NCBI RefSeq assembly: GCF_030272615.1
Contig: NC_081409.1
Location: 645,948,468-646,012,467 of the forward strand
Length of the DNA stretch: 64,000 bases
Direction of reading: 5' to 3'
DNA from: Cryptomeria japonica
Taxonomy: Eukaryota > Streptophyta > Pinopsida > Cupressales > Cupressaceae
Positions 12,431 through 24,490 of the stretch are shown here, in pieces; the stretch's first letter is position 1, and each line of letters starts with the position of its first letter. The notes under the pieces are model-generated. The model made no database searches, had not been told where the DNA came from, and saw only the letters and a list, made by a program, of their open reading frames with translations. A program made the translations under genes and the position numbers.

Positions 12431-13225
12431 TGTTAGGATTCCCACAGATACTGAGAGGGGGGGTGAATTAGTATCTAATCGGTAAGTAGAATTTCTTAAC
12501 TTAAAACATGTAGAACTTATTATAACAATGTACCGGTATGCGAGAAATAATGCAATAAACATAATTGAAAGCAACCACATAAGAAATACACCATAACACA
12601 ATATTTCAATGAGGAAACCTAGTGTGGGAAAAACCTTGGTAGGATTTGTGACCCACAATATTCACTTACTGGCCAATAAGAGAATATTACTTACAAGAGG
12701 GGCCTGCACATGCAGGAAGGCCAACTGCCTAGAGCTCACTACTCAATGGGAAGTCACGTTGACTTACAATGATGGATTATACAAATCTAGTATCTTGTAC
12801 TGCTTCAGAATAACATCTATAATGCCAGATCCAGTGCCAGTTTTTACTCTGCTTCTTACATAAACCCTTAACCTATAATTCGCATAATAGGTCTCCCTTA
12901 ATTCACCTAAATATGATCTTCTATCTTTTTCTACTTCCTTACAAAATTTCTACAATGATCTCTCTTATATATAAGTCATTTTACAACTTGCCAAGTCGGC
13001 TTACAAAGTTTCTACAATAATAAAAAAAATATAATATAACAAAAATCATGTCGGTCTTTATGCCGGTATGCTTCCTTTCTGTGTGCCGGTGCTAGTGTAG
13101 AGTCTGATCTTGCTAGTGTTGGTGTAGTGTAATGCCTTGCCAATGCCATAGGATTGTAAGGTTGCCATCAATGAGAAAACCTTCAATCACCTATAATGTC
13201 TCATTGGAGTGTACATATGCCAACA
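12431..13225 (-). repeat. 5' LTR of A1
   Basis: 795 bp with intact TGTTGGCATATG start (at 13225, minus) and CCTAACA end. It is about 20 bp shorter than the 3' LTR, mainly through small losses in the C/G-rich tract and the GCCGGTG-rich segment near 13085. Confidence 0.9.
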
Positions 13226-13230
13226 AACAC

Positions 13231-14239
13231 TTCAAGAGACAAGAGAAAAGAGTTGATGGACAAGATGAAGGAGAAATAGGAGCAAAGCACTGAAGACCAA
13301 AGAAAAATTGAGGGATGTGAAAAGCTTGCTAGAGAGAATGATGTATTGAAGAATGAGATACAATCCATTGTGATGAAGCTGATTAAGGAGATTGAAGACT
13401 GGAAGAAGAATGAAGAAAGTTTGACTCAATCATTGAAAGATAGATTAGATGAATGCTATAGACTTACCTATGAGATTGATTAGGTGAAACTTGAATTGAT
13501 GCAATCAAGGAATGATGGTCAAGAACTTGAAAGACAAATTGTTGCCTTAAGAGATGAACTTGCTACTGCAAATGAGTACAAAGACAAATTTAATGCTAGC
13601 TTAACAAGGCTTGATGAGATGCTGCATAGTCTGAGACATGGAAAGGACACAAGAAGACTTGGATATGAAAAATGAGAATTCTTCGGTTCTAGACAAACAA
13701 ATGCAAAGCCTAATCTTCAGAAGAGAAAGAATCCTCCAGTAAGACAACCTAATGCTCACAAGTTCAACATTAAATGTTTTGTTTGCAATAAATTTTGTTA
13801 TATGGCAAGTCAATGTAGAGATAGAGCCAATCAGAATAACTCATTATTCTCCGACAAATATTACAATTGCAATAAGTATTATCATAAGTCAAATGAATAT
13901 AGAAGTCTCAAAAATGTCAGATGCCATGCTTGTAGTAGATTTGGATATATGGCTATTCAATGCATATCTAGAGGAAATCAAAGCAATAGAAGGGATAGTA
14001 AGAAGAACAATGTTGTTTGCCATGCATGTAACAAAACCGATCACATTGCAAAGTATTGCAAAACCAAGAATATGAACAAGAGTGCTCTGGTAAACAAGAT
14101 CAAAGTTGATGAAAAAGGAAAGGAAAATGTAGAAGAGATCAGGAACAAGCATGAGATGATGTGGGTCAGGAAAGATGAATTCAAGGCAGACAGTGGATTT
14201 GCACCTGAATCCGATGCAAGATCTTCATCCGGTAACTAA
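13231..14239 (+). pseudogene. Gag of guest B copy 1, coiled coil and zinc knuckles
   Basis: This is the continuation of the frame interrupted at 6705. A Lys/Glu-rich coiled coil runs to about 13680 (ELMQSRNDGQELERQ). Four knuckle modules follow between 13775 and 14065. The best preserved is CHACSRFGYMAIQC and CHACNKTDHIAKYC; others have lost a Cys or His. The tail (EKGKENVEEIRNKHEMMW) parallels the family A tail, and the frame ends at TAA 14237. Several TAG/TGA codons interrupt it. The homologous, better preserved region is host B gag at 44379-45173. Confidence 0.65.
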
Positions 14240-14569
14240 GGCATTCGACTGTAGGGGGTATCATATAAATGCAAAATCTTACAAAACACCCTAAAAGAGA
14301 TCTGTAATTGATCAAGGTTGATTGTAGATGCTTGGAGATGATTATCCAGAATTCATCATACCGATCTTGGAATCTGGTGGATTGGATTATTCTCAACAGG
14401 ACATCCGGTTGAAATTTTCAATTGTATTTATTTTAACTTAAAGTTAGGGTTTGCAAAGTTAAGAGGGGCAAAATGTGAATCATTTCTCACATTGCAAGTG
14501 AAGAGTTGAAGCTGCATAGTGAGGCAAACCAAATTTCAAGGAGATCAGAAGGCTTAAGATGATACGACA
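14240..14569 (+). other. gag-ORF2 spacer of guest B copy 1
   Basis: A noncoding spacer, AT-rich, also present at 40052-40277 and on the minus strand at 44043-44378. In host B it leads to the ORF2 start. Here it ends in CGACAAGAA and passes directly into the middle of ORF2, marking an internal deletion of about 0.8 kb. Confidence 0.7.
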
Positions 14570-16113
14570 AGAAGCATATTTTCAAATTTGGTTCATTGAT
14601 TGTCTGTCTAGCACTATACTTTATGATTGAAATACCCGGGATAGGAAGGGTCCAATGGGCATTTGACTTATTGATAGCTACTTAGATAAAAAAAGGTCTA
14701 CAAAGATTAGGAAATAAAGAGAATTAGACTGCTACCCTGTGGAGTTTGTTCAAAACTTTCCAAGGCAGAATGAAGAATAGGGAAAGGATCCCTAAGGAAC
14801 TAGTGGGCAAATATGCAGATACTATCTATTTCATGGTTGATAAGGACCAATTCCATATGGAGGAAGTAGAGCCAAGGACAGTATGGATAATGCCAATGGG
14901 ATATGAGGTTGATGCTCAAACTCTTGAAGGCTATTCTCAACATCTTTTGAGCAAACCGGTTGACACTTACAAACCAAAATTTGGCACTTTCAAAGAAAAA
15001 TATATGGAATTGCATAAGAAGTTCACTCAACCTGAAAGGAAAAGAAAGGTAAAAAAAATGGCCGAGGCTATGGCTGGAAAGATATTCTTTACCAAAGAAT
15101 CTATCAAGAAAGCCAAGGAGAAGAAGGCTCAGATGGAAGCAGAGGAGAAATCAAAGAAGCCAAAGGAGACTAAGTCTTCTCCTACTTTGGTGAAGCCTCC
15201 TCCACAATCAACAACTCAAATTTCATCCAAAAAAGGAGTACTAAAGCAGAAGCCAAAACCCAAAAGAACTTATGTCCCTGTATCTCCTTTTGCATCTAAG
15301 ACAGAGTCAAATGAGGAAGCCGAGAAAGCACAGAAGAAAGGAGAATTTTTTAGAGTGGTGAGGAAACCATAGTCTAGTGGTGCCCAACAAAGCAAGAAGA
15401 CAAAATTAGAACCTGCTCTACCCGGTAGGCCTAAAAGAGGAAGAAAGCTAAGGATAGAGCTTGATGAAGATCTTGATTCCGGTAAGGTGGAATGTAAACA
15501 TACCATCATTCCCCCATTGACTTCAAAATAATTGATAGATGAAATAGCTATTAATGGTAATCTCAAGAATATTAGTGCATACTATGAAAATCTTGATGAG
15601 AATGAATAGAGGGAAATTGAGGAAGTTGTTGTGTTGCATTTGTTGTAACTTCGACAAGTCATTAATTGAGTTAGAACGTAGCATTCCAAAGGATCTATAT
15701 AACATTATTGATGCTAGAAGGCTAACTACAAGCCGAATAGATAAGGAAACAAAAGAATGTGAATTGATCAATATCAATGGTTTTATATTTCACAAGAAGA
15801 AGTTGATAGACTCATGGAGAAATCCAAAAAGAAGGAATTCTGAAGCAAAAGAATAGTAAATAGGCTTATGGTTGGCAGGGTTGAGGAAGTCAGAAAAGAA
15901 ACTGAAGAAAAATGGAAAAAGTTCTTAAAGGTCAATCAGGTTCCAATCAACCCCAAGTTTGATGATGTCTCTCAAAAGAAAGATACTTCCCCTCCGCATG
16001 TACAGTTAGGTGATTCTAGTAATCAAAATGATGAAACTTAGATAGAGGCAAATCTAGAAGATCTGGCCAATATACAAACTTGATGCAGGGGACAATCAAA
16101 ATCCCCTGGTTGA
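14570..16113 (+). pseudogene. ORF2 of guest B copy 1 (N-terminally deleted, 3'-truncated)
   Basis: It enters ORF2 at KHIFKFGSLIVCLALYF, lacking about 260 N-terminal codons present in host B. An open stretch at 14746-15372 contains MGYEVDAQTLEGY and a basic linker (ERKRKVKKM, KPKPKRTYVP). Homology then continues with stops to the duplication junction at 16113. It cannot encode a complete ORF2. Confidence 0.65.
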
Positions 16114-17275
16114 GCATAGCCTTCAAGAGTTTGAGCATCAAACTCATAGCCCATTGCCATTATCCATATGGTCCTTAGCTCTACTACCTTCATATGGCAC
16201 TTGTCCTTGTTGACCATGAAACAAATAGTATATGTATATTTGTCCACTATTTCCTTAGGGATCCTTTCCCTATTCTTCATTCTGCCTTAGAAAATTTTGA
16301 AAAAACTTCATAGGGAAGCTATCTGTTCTCTTTATTTCCCAATCTTTGCATACCTTGTTTGATCTGAGTAGCTACTGGTAAGTCAAATGCCCATTGGACC
16401 CTACCTGTCCCGGGGATTTCATTCTGGAAGTTTAGTGCTAGACAGACTATCAATGAATCGAATTTGAAAACATGCTTCTTGTCTGATTTGATTTTCTTCA
16501 AACTACTCAAGAGCTCTTCAAGAAAAAAGAAGAACCATGCACAAGTTATACTACATATCCTCTTTCACCATCTGATAAGTTGCATATATTCCAATATCGA
16601 AGACCAAACTCAACCTGCTAGACTGATAAAATTTGTACCCAATAATCGTTGATGCAAATTTGGCATCATGCTTTAATATATCATCAATCGTCATTGACAT
16701 GTTGTCATATTGAGCACGAGTTAGTTTGTTGATGGCTGTGTTTTTTACCTTCCTCAAATTAGGTTTTCCACCATTTTGGTGTAGACATGTGACTTCATGA
16801 ACGATCTGCTTGGTTATCTTATAAGGTGTGTCCATCCATATGGATTCATCATGGACACAACTCAAAATATATCTTACCCATTTGTCTTCATCGAATGTTA
16901 GAAAATGAATAAACTATGTGAAACCCTACTTCTGCAACTGTGCATATTCTGGTTTGGGGTTTCCAACTTCATCCATTATGTGCTTAGTATACAAGGTTAA
17001 GATCTCCTTACTTCTAGTTTCCTCAATTGTGTAGTGAATTTATGCCCTAACATCGTGAACGTGTAGAACTCCGTATGGCATGGACGAAAAAGCACCATTG
17101 GGATCGTCCTCAATAAATTTAAATGGGCATCTTTTGAATTGTGGCCTTGGTTGATCATAAATTTGTACTACCAAAGGTATATCAATAGAAGACAATGCCA
17201 TTTCAGGAAATTTAGGGTTCAAATGATGGACATACTTTGTTAAATACATTTTTCTTCTGTCGAATGCACAAAAAA
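16114..17275 (-). repeat. copy 2 of duplicated host B segment
   Basis: This is a second copy of 4402-5562: minus-strand ORF2 N-terminal half of family B, including HDESIWMDTPYKIT and QRLGNKEN blocks. It abuts a plus-strand B LTR exactly as copy 1 does. It carries its own additional stops and a few indels. Confidence 0.85.
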
Positions 17276-18209
17276 TATTTGCAATTGACACTCATCTGGT
17301 GGATACCAATGCATGGATATTGAATTAAGGTTGTCATTGATGGAAAATCTTCATGAAAATCCTATCTGATAGTTATGGATTTTGGTAACCTACAGAGGGA
17401 GTGGTTTGTTACTTTGTCACTGGTACTTCAGGAAAGTAGAGCACTTTTGGTCTAGAATCTTTGCAGTGATTTTGATGGTCAGATTCATGCATGGGATGAT
17501 AGGGCTGACATGTAGAAATCATTTTGACATCATTTGGTTGATTCGCATATGTTTTAGAGATTTGGTCTAAGCCAACTCTTGGTTACATGTTACATTGCAT
17601 AATATGAATGGCTGACTTGATGAATGTTTCGTTTGGTGATTACCGATATATATGATCGATGTAGGAGATCTTTTTGAGGTGTGATATGAATTAGTGATCG
17701 AGAAACCTATCTGGGGCAGTTTCACATACACATTCTTGATCTGGTAGCTGACTGAGAAGCATAATAGTGAAGAGTTGCAAAGTAGCTATAGTCAGACTTT
17801 TTGCACATAACCGGAACTCATCTAAGCATTGTTTGATACTATTTTGGAGTTCAATCATTATAGTTATTATTGTAAATGACTTGTAAGTGATTGTGTCTTC
17901 CATGTTATAATTAAACCTTTGGTTCTAGGCAATGTGCCTCAATGCAAGTGCATTCTCGTTATGTAATATTTATGTACTTCTGATCACTGTATATGAATAT
18001 TATGGGTTTCAATCTCACCATGGTTTTTCCCTTTCCGGGTTTCCACATAAAATTCTTGGTGTTATGATTTTGTGGTTGATTATCTTGTGTTCCTGCATTT
18101 TACTTTCTTGTATTTGATACTAGTGGTATGAGAATAAGTTTAAAAATTTATTTACTGGTAGAAAACTGATTCACCCACCCCCCCCTCTCAGTGTTCCTTG
18201 ATTACAACA
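17276..18209 (+). repeat. 5' LTR of guest B, copy 2
   Basis: About 934 bp, starting TATTTGCAATTGACACTC (start mutated) and ending ATTACAACA, followed by ATTGGTATTATAGCC, a mutated initiator-Met primer site (18210-18224). It is nearly colinear with 5563-6500. Confidence 0.9.
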
Positions 18210-18414
18210 ATTGGTATTATAGCCTAGTTCCTTTAAACAAGCCTAATCTCTTGAGGAAGGTCCGAGAGATTGAATCAATGGATTCTAGTTGGTAGAGACA
18301 ACTTTGTGTGGCACTTGAGGATCTTGATGCAACAAGAAATTAAATAAGTTCCTTAAAGAGGAACTTGAATACAACTGAAAACTTCAATAATGATTTCAAA
18401 GATTAAGTCAACAC

Positions 18415-19229
18415 TGTTAGAATTCCCACAGATATTGAGAGGGGGGGGGGGTGAATCAGTATCTAACCGGTAAGTAGAGTTTCTTAACTTAAAACATGCA
18501 GAACATATTATAACAATGTACCGGTATGCAAGAAATAATGCAATAAACAGAATTAAAAGCAACCACATAAGAAACACACCATAACACAATATTTTAACAA
18601 GGAAACCTGGTGTGGGAATACCTCGGTGGGATTTGTGACCCACAATATTCACTTACTAGCCAATAAAAGAATATTACTTACATGAGGGGCCTGCACATGC
18701 AGGAAGGCCAACTGCCTAGATCTCACTGCTCAATGGGAAGTCTCACTGACTTACAATGATGGATTATACAAATCTAGTATCTTGTATTGCTTCAGAATAG
18801 CATCTATAATGCTAGATCCAGTACCGGTTTTTGCTATGCTTCTTAAATAAACCCTTAACCTATAATTTGCATAATAGGTCTTCCTTATTTTGCCTAAAAA
18901 TGATCTTCTATCTTTTTCTACTTCCTTACAAAATGTCTACAATGATCTCTCTTATATATAAGAGTCATTTTACAACTTGCCAAGTCGACTTACAAAGTTT
19001 CTACAATAATAAACAAAATATAATATAACAAAAATCCTATCCGCCTTTGTGCCGGTATGCTTTGTTTCTCTGTGTCGGTGCCACTGGTCTGAGTGTCGGT
19101 GTAGAGTCTGATCTTGCTAGTGCCGGTGTAGTGTAATGCCTTGCTAGTGCCATAGGATTGTAAGGTTGCCATCAATGACAAAACCTTCAATTACCTATAA
19201 TGTCTCATTCGAGCATGCATATGCCAACA
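18415..19229 (-). repeat. 3' LTR of A2
   Basis: 815 bp between TGTTAGAATTCCC (plus strand left end) and ATGCCAACA. A polypurine tract lies at 19230-19244 on the minus strand. A run of nine or more G occurs near 18440. Confidence 0.9.
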
Positions 19230-19429
19230 TTCTCCCCCTTCGGCATTGATGGCAACACTCATGAGAAAATTCAAAAGTGTATCCAAAACTGTAATCCAGA
19301 AATTATTTTACCAAAAATATAAGAGCTCCCCCTGAGTAGATAAGTCTTTTGCTGGTTATTTTCTAATACTACTACTCCCCCTTTGGCATTAATGACAAAG
19401 GTTGTCAATATGTCAATAGAGTTGTAGCC

Positions 19430-22195
19430 TCAACCTTGTAACTGGGTAGTTACAATTTGAAATAGATCCGCCAAAATCAAGTTTATACTCTTCACAAACT
19501 TCTTACCGTCTCTTATTGTTGTCTCTGTTCTTTGAACTATACCGGTGAGGTGCTGCATTTGCTTTGCCGGTGTTCTCTATCCCTGTACAAGTGCCTCAGA
19601 TATTTCCTTCTGCATGAATTCTAGATAGTCCAATCTTGGACTCAGTCTTAGTCTCAAATTCTTTGCCTTATCCACTATTCTCTCCTTTTCTCTTCCTAGC
19701 TTAAGTAACTCTTCCTCAAAAGTTGTTATCTTCTGTTCAAAAACTGATAATGTATCAAGTGAGTTAACAAAACTGTCTGCAAGTTTATTGATTTCATCCT
19801 GTACCTTGCTCATCTTCTTATCTATGTCTACGGTCAAAAAGTTTCTTTTGCAAGTATCTTGATACAGAGTTTTAAATTCCTTTAATAAGTTGCACAGTTC
19901 CTGTAGAAGTGTGTCAAATTCTCTAGTACACTTCTTTATCTGATCTTCAAAGAATTTTTGCTTTTCAATTTCTACCTTATTCTTCAAAGTCTCTTCCTTT
20001 ATTTTCTCAATAGTCACTATGTTCTTAGTGATGTATTTACACAAAGTATCAATTTGATTTAAAGAATCCTTATTGTCTATGTTACAGTTAGGAGCAATTA
20101 CCTTCAAAATTGGGATTGTATCATCTATAGCTTTATAAGCTTGTGAACTACAATCTGTTATCCTTTTGATGGAGTCCAAAAGTACTTCAGTTACATTTGT
20201 TGATTTGTGGCCTGTTGAGGAGGAACCAACATTCTGAATTCCGCCGATGGAGGAAGTAACCAAGCTTGTTGTGACCTCTGGTAGGTCTGTTTGTGTTTGT
20301 ATTTCCTTAAGCAATCGTTTGTGTACTTCTCCTGTTGTTGGTTGTATTGTTTCCTCATGACTCTATTCTTGTACCTGTTCCTATTCTGAAGCCTTTTGCT
20401 CTTCTTGTTTCTCTATCTATTCTCCTGTGTTATCATCTGTTGGTTTCTCTTGTGTTTGATCAGTTTCCTTAGTTACTGGTGGCTCACTAGCCATGTCTGT
20501 CTTATGAGTTGTATCTTTATCTACCACAATGTTGATCTTTTGTGTATCAAAATCTACTGTGTATAAGACTTCAGGATTAGGATTTATATCCTTTGTGTCT
20601 ATACTCTCATTTACCGGTTGATCTTCAGTAGTTTTTACTAGTGATGCAATCAAAGGAGGTGGGGGTAAGTTGTCTTTTACTTTGATACTAGGAGGTCCAC
20701 CAACTTTTCCTTTACCCTTGTCCTTGTCCTTTTGATATACCTTTATAGGTTTGTGGCTCATGTACTCTTCTTATTTTTCTTTTTCAACTAGGAATATATC
20801 CCATGCATTTTCTATTTCTTCAGTTACCTCATGAACTCTTCCAACCATTAAAGCAATATGCCGGTGTGCAGTAGAGAATACTGACTGGTTGGCTTCAACA
20901 ATTAAGTCATCTATCTCCTTAGGTGAGTTTACTGGGTAAACAACTAGTAACTTTTCAATTTTGATTTTCTTATGAAGCTCTATAACAGCTTCTCTTCTTG
21001 CTTCTAGTCTTTTGAATAGTTCATCTGGTACTTCATCTATCACTTCGATAAAAAAATTCTTATACATGTCCATGTGCAAAATAACATTGTTTTCCACTTG
21101 TTCTTTTTCATCTGCTATCAAAGTGTCATAGACCTTTCCAATGTTTTTGAGTTTCCCTTCCTCTGTAATTTCATTTAGAAATATGTCAAGAGGGGCCAAG
21201 TTTTGTTTTGTTCTCTTCTTCTTCTTGGGTGTTAGTTTCTTCTTTGGTGTAGTCTTTTTAACCGGAGATCTTACTGCTTTCTGTTTTTGTCTAGTTCTCC
21301 TAGGTGAGGGTGTGGTTGCCGGTGAAGGATCTTTTTTCCTTACAACTATCTTGAAAGTTTCATGTGTGTCATTCTTTGAAGAAGTGCCTACCGGTGATAG
21401 GTGAGTCTCAGGCTGTAGAGTTCCTAACTCATCCTTAGTGATACCAGTTTGTTTCAATACATCTTCTTTAATAGCTTTAGCATGTCTAGAGCCTCTTCTC
21501 ACAACTGCTTCAACCTTTTTCACTCTTTTCTTAGATTGTATTTATTTTTCCTATGGTTTAAGCACTACCAAATACTTCTTCCTTTGGTTCATTTGGTGCT
21601 TCCAGAAGTGCTTTAGCATAAGTTTCAATTATATGATCATCAGTCTCATAACCCATCTCTGTTACCCAAATTGTTCTTGGGATGACTACTTCCATCCAGA
21701 TTTCATTCTTTTTTATTACAAAACATATATCATCCTTGTATTTGTCAACAATCTTCTATGATAATCTGATTCTCTTCTTCATTTTGGCCTTAAGTGTTTG
21801 AAAATAGTCATGAATGTTCTTTTCCTTGGCTTCACCCATGTTATTTAATATTTTTGTTAACTATTTTCCTACCGGTATATCAAATCCAAGTACTTTATAT
21901 CCTATACCGGGAACCTGTTTGGTTATGTGTAGCATCAAGCATATAAGCAAATTTCCAAACCTAAAAGTTCATTTCTTATCTTTCTTTATCTTGCCTAAGT
22001 TATCAATTAACTCATCTTTTAACCATTAATATATGTCAATTTTCACATTGTCTGTAATCATGTCATAAGCACTCTTAATGCATAAACTTGAAACTGAGTT
22101 GAGTCTATTTGCATGAGTAGCTTTATACCCTAAAATCATACTTACAAATCTCACATTTATATCTATTACATCATTAACTCGCAGAGACCTTCTAT
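19430..22195 (-). pseudogene. ORF2 of A2, C-terminal part
   Basis: This is the same orphan protein as in A1, continuing from 30063 across C1. One frame is open over most of 21523-19577: a basic linker (KKTTPKKKLTPKKKKR), a helical region ending FLVEKEK, a Lys/Thr/Pro linker, and a coiled coil (DSIKRITDCSSQAYKAI onward) ending TTQLQG at 19430. Damage includes a 1-base gain near 21550, a 3-base gain near 21918 and TAG codons. It preserves bases that A1 has lost, so the pair helps infer the ancestral frame. Confidence 0.65.
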
Positions 22196-22200
22196 CTGAT

Positions 22201-23433
22201 TGTAAAGCGGAAAATCGCGATCGAACCCTAGTTGCTCTCCCCTCTTCCAACTCCAAGGAGAGAGAAGGGAGGTTCGCTAGGGTTGATGGTTTTCACTTAA
22301 GGGAGAAACTTTACATTCAAAAGAGGGGTTGAAACCCACAAGATCCAATCCCACACAAGGCAAGATTGGATGCTAAATGAGTTTCAAGGGTTAAGACAGT
22401 AAGGCTACCCTCTTTTGTAAAGAATGTGCATAGGAGAATTAAGCTAGGAATGCATAGAAAGTGACAAAGATTCGCTTATAAACTGAGATAGGGATATAGG
22501 ATGAAGCTGCAGACCTGGAATTAGCAGTAAAATGTTGATACGGCGCTGTCCTACAAATTTGAGCAAAAGTTATCGGGACGATGGCGCTCAGCGCCACGGT
22601 CCTCCGAAAAATCCACGAAATGAAGGGGGATCTGTTCGTCTCTGCACAAGGATTCCAGATCTTCAATTTCAGCTGCGTACCTGTAACCTACACACAGAAA
22701 AGCAAAGACGATTGGGGGGTTAGGGATTAGGGGTTTGCCTTTAGGTCAAACCCCGGTTTTGGAATTAACCAAGAAATGAGAAATGCTGTAAATGTAAATG
22801 ACTGTAAAACAAGTACTAATACCTTGTTCTAAGGATGTTTGTATCCTTATGTGCGAAGGTATAGATGTTGTATGTTGTATGTAGTATGTAGTATGTTGTA
22901 TGTAGCATGTAGTAAGTGATCTCCTCTTCAATGGTTGAATCCTTGACTTGAATGCAACACTTAGCCTTGAATGGAGACTTAGAAGGAATGCTTGAATGCT
23001 TGAATGCTTGAGTGTTTGAATGTCGTTTCAACATATGTTCATCCTCTACCCAAAATGAGAGAGAAAATGTAGTTTATATACTTGCCAATTAGGGTTAAAA
23101 GACTGATTTTTCCGACCTTAAGCCGACCAGGAAAGTTAATTTTCCAAATTGCAAACAAAAAGACCCGAGACCCCTTAGGAGACCTGGCCCAAAATAGGCC
23201 CAGGGACCAGGGCGCTGGGCGCCATGGTCCTGGGGGACCAGGGTGCTAGGCGCTGTGGTCCCACCTCCCAGGACAGTAGGGTGCAAGCAGGTTCAGGCTA
23301 GGGTGCTTGAAAAATGCAGTTTTTAGTGTCGTGAGCAAGTTTCGGGGTCTCCATTCAGGTTGCGTGTTGCGTCGCCATCGTGAAGACCGAAATGCAGTTG
23401 AAATTGCAAGTGTCGCAATTTTAGGATGCTACA
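22201..23433 (-). repeat. 3' LTR of C1
   Basis: 1,233 bp; plus-strand ends TGTAAAGCGG and GGATGCTACA. It contains a TATGT(T/A)G microsatellite near 22866-22915, GAATGCTT repeats near 22988-23025, and two copies of a GC-rich palindromic repeat (GGACCAGGGCGCTGGGCGCC) at about 23201-23262. Confidence 0.9.
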
Positions 23434-23451
23434 TTTAGCCCCCACTTTAGC
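23434..23451 (-). other. polypurine tract of C1
   Basis: On the minus strand GCTAAAGTGGGGGCTAAA precedes the 3' LTR start TGTAGCATCC. The same tract is at 33495-33512 in C2. Confidence 0.8.
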
Positions 23452-24193
23452 GGGAGAATGTATGCTCATACTTCCGGTAAAGTACAAGGAAACAACATTG
23501 AAAGACTTTCACCACGTCAAGGAGGCAAGACACACCAAGCCCCCAGTGGACTAAGGATCTTACGACTTCGATTGACAAAGTAAAAGGGAAGATCATGAGG
23601 GAGAACCATGACTGTCAGTAGTAAGGTTCCCTCACTATGAGTCATGCAAAAGAAATACCAAAAATTTTCAAGGCAAAGCTAAGTTCGCCAAGAAATTTTC
23701 AAGTATCTTGAAGGGATAGACAGGGTGTATGCCCCCTACATTAAAGCGATCACACACGCCTCAACGGGGGTGATTGTTTTAACGTAGTGATACACATAAG
23801 AAATGAGAAGGGAAAGGAGCACGTTCTCACAAAGATTTAGCCCCCAAGTGTGAGATAAACCCAAGGATAATAGACACAAAACACAAAGCACAAGGTGACT
23901 TCGCTTTCCTCAGGGTCAGTATACTGTATGATAAGTCATGTATATATAACATATGTATGTATGCATAATTGTTCTTCATTCCCCAATCAAGGAAGGTCAC
24001 CTAGAAGAAGGGAACACATGTGTCTTTTGAGTCAACATGAGAGAGACCAAAAGAGATCTCAATGCTTTGCATCGTCCTCAAGTAGACAACACTAAGGACA
24101 ACAAATAGAAGAATGAGAATAACATATAGAAGAAGTAACAAAAGAGAGGGGGAGAGAATCTGCTATGCTAATGTAACTAGTCTAGCACGTCAT
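23452..24193 (-). other. 3' untranslated region of C1 with hairpin
   Basis: Noncoding region between the gag stop and the polypurine tract. At 23736-23787 an inverted repeat (CTACATTAAAGCGATC against GATTGTTTTAACGTAG) forms a 52-nt stem-loop. C2 has the same hairpin, better paired, at 33802-33853. The rest is well conserved with C2 but shows no long frame. Confidence 0.6.
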
Positions 24194-24490
24194 CTACCCC
24201 CGATCTTGCTGATCAATATTTCGGGAAGGCAGGGAACACGCTAGAGGAGGAACATCCAACACAGCAGATGGACCTATCACAAGATCCAAACAAGGGCTAT
24301 GTTCATGTTCCAAGCCGCGTTGTTCTTGTCTAGGAGCTAGGATAAGTGCTTTAGAAAATTCATTAGATAAATGGTTATCAATATCAACAAGTTCATATTC
24401 ACTATTAGAAGCAAGAGGAGTAACATGCTCATCATGAATAACATTTTCATCTATATCATCATCAAGATTTATAAAAATAGGATCTTTAAC

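Larger units (their letters stand above)
6706..13225 (-). mobile_element. A1, complete family A non-autonomous element
   Basis: A complete 6.5-kb minus-strand element flanked by the 5-bp target duplication AACAC (6701-6705 and 13226-13230). Order on the minus strand: 5' LTR (13225-12431), initiator-Met primer site, Gag-like ORF1 with four zinc knuckles (12359-11299), a 0.3-kb spacer, ORF2 (10991-7723), polypurine tract, and 3' LTR (7522-6706). There is no protease, integrase, RT or RNase H anywhere between the LTRs, so its movement would need enzymes in trans. It sits in the gag of guest B. Confidence 0.9.
4402..16113. repeat. tandem duplication, copy 1 (11.7 kb)
   Basis: This block spans part of host B, the guest B 5' LTR, A1, and guest B up to its ORF2. 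It is repeated as copy 2 starting at 16114. The junction at 16109-16113 joins guest B sequence otherwise seen at 41812 to host B sequence otherwise seen at 4397. The two donor sites share GTTGA. Both copies contain a family A element at the same base with the same target duplication AACAC, so A was there before the duplication. Confidence 0.85.
5563..16113 (+). mobile_element. guest B element, duplication copy 1 (3'-truncated)
   Basis: This is a plus-strand family B element: 5' LTR 5563-6500, primer site, start of gag to 6705, A1 nested at 6706-13225, gag continued to 14239, spacer, and an N-terminally deleted ORF2. It ends at the duplication junction at 16113, so it has no 3' LTR of its own. 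Its missing 3' end is present in copy 2 (41817-44041). Confidence 0.85.
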
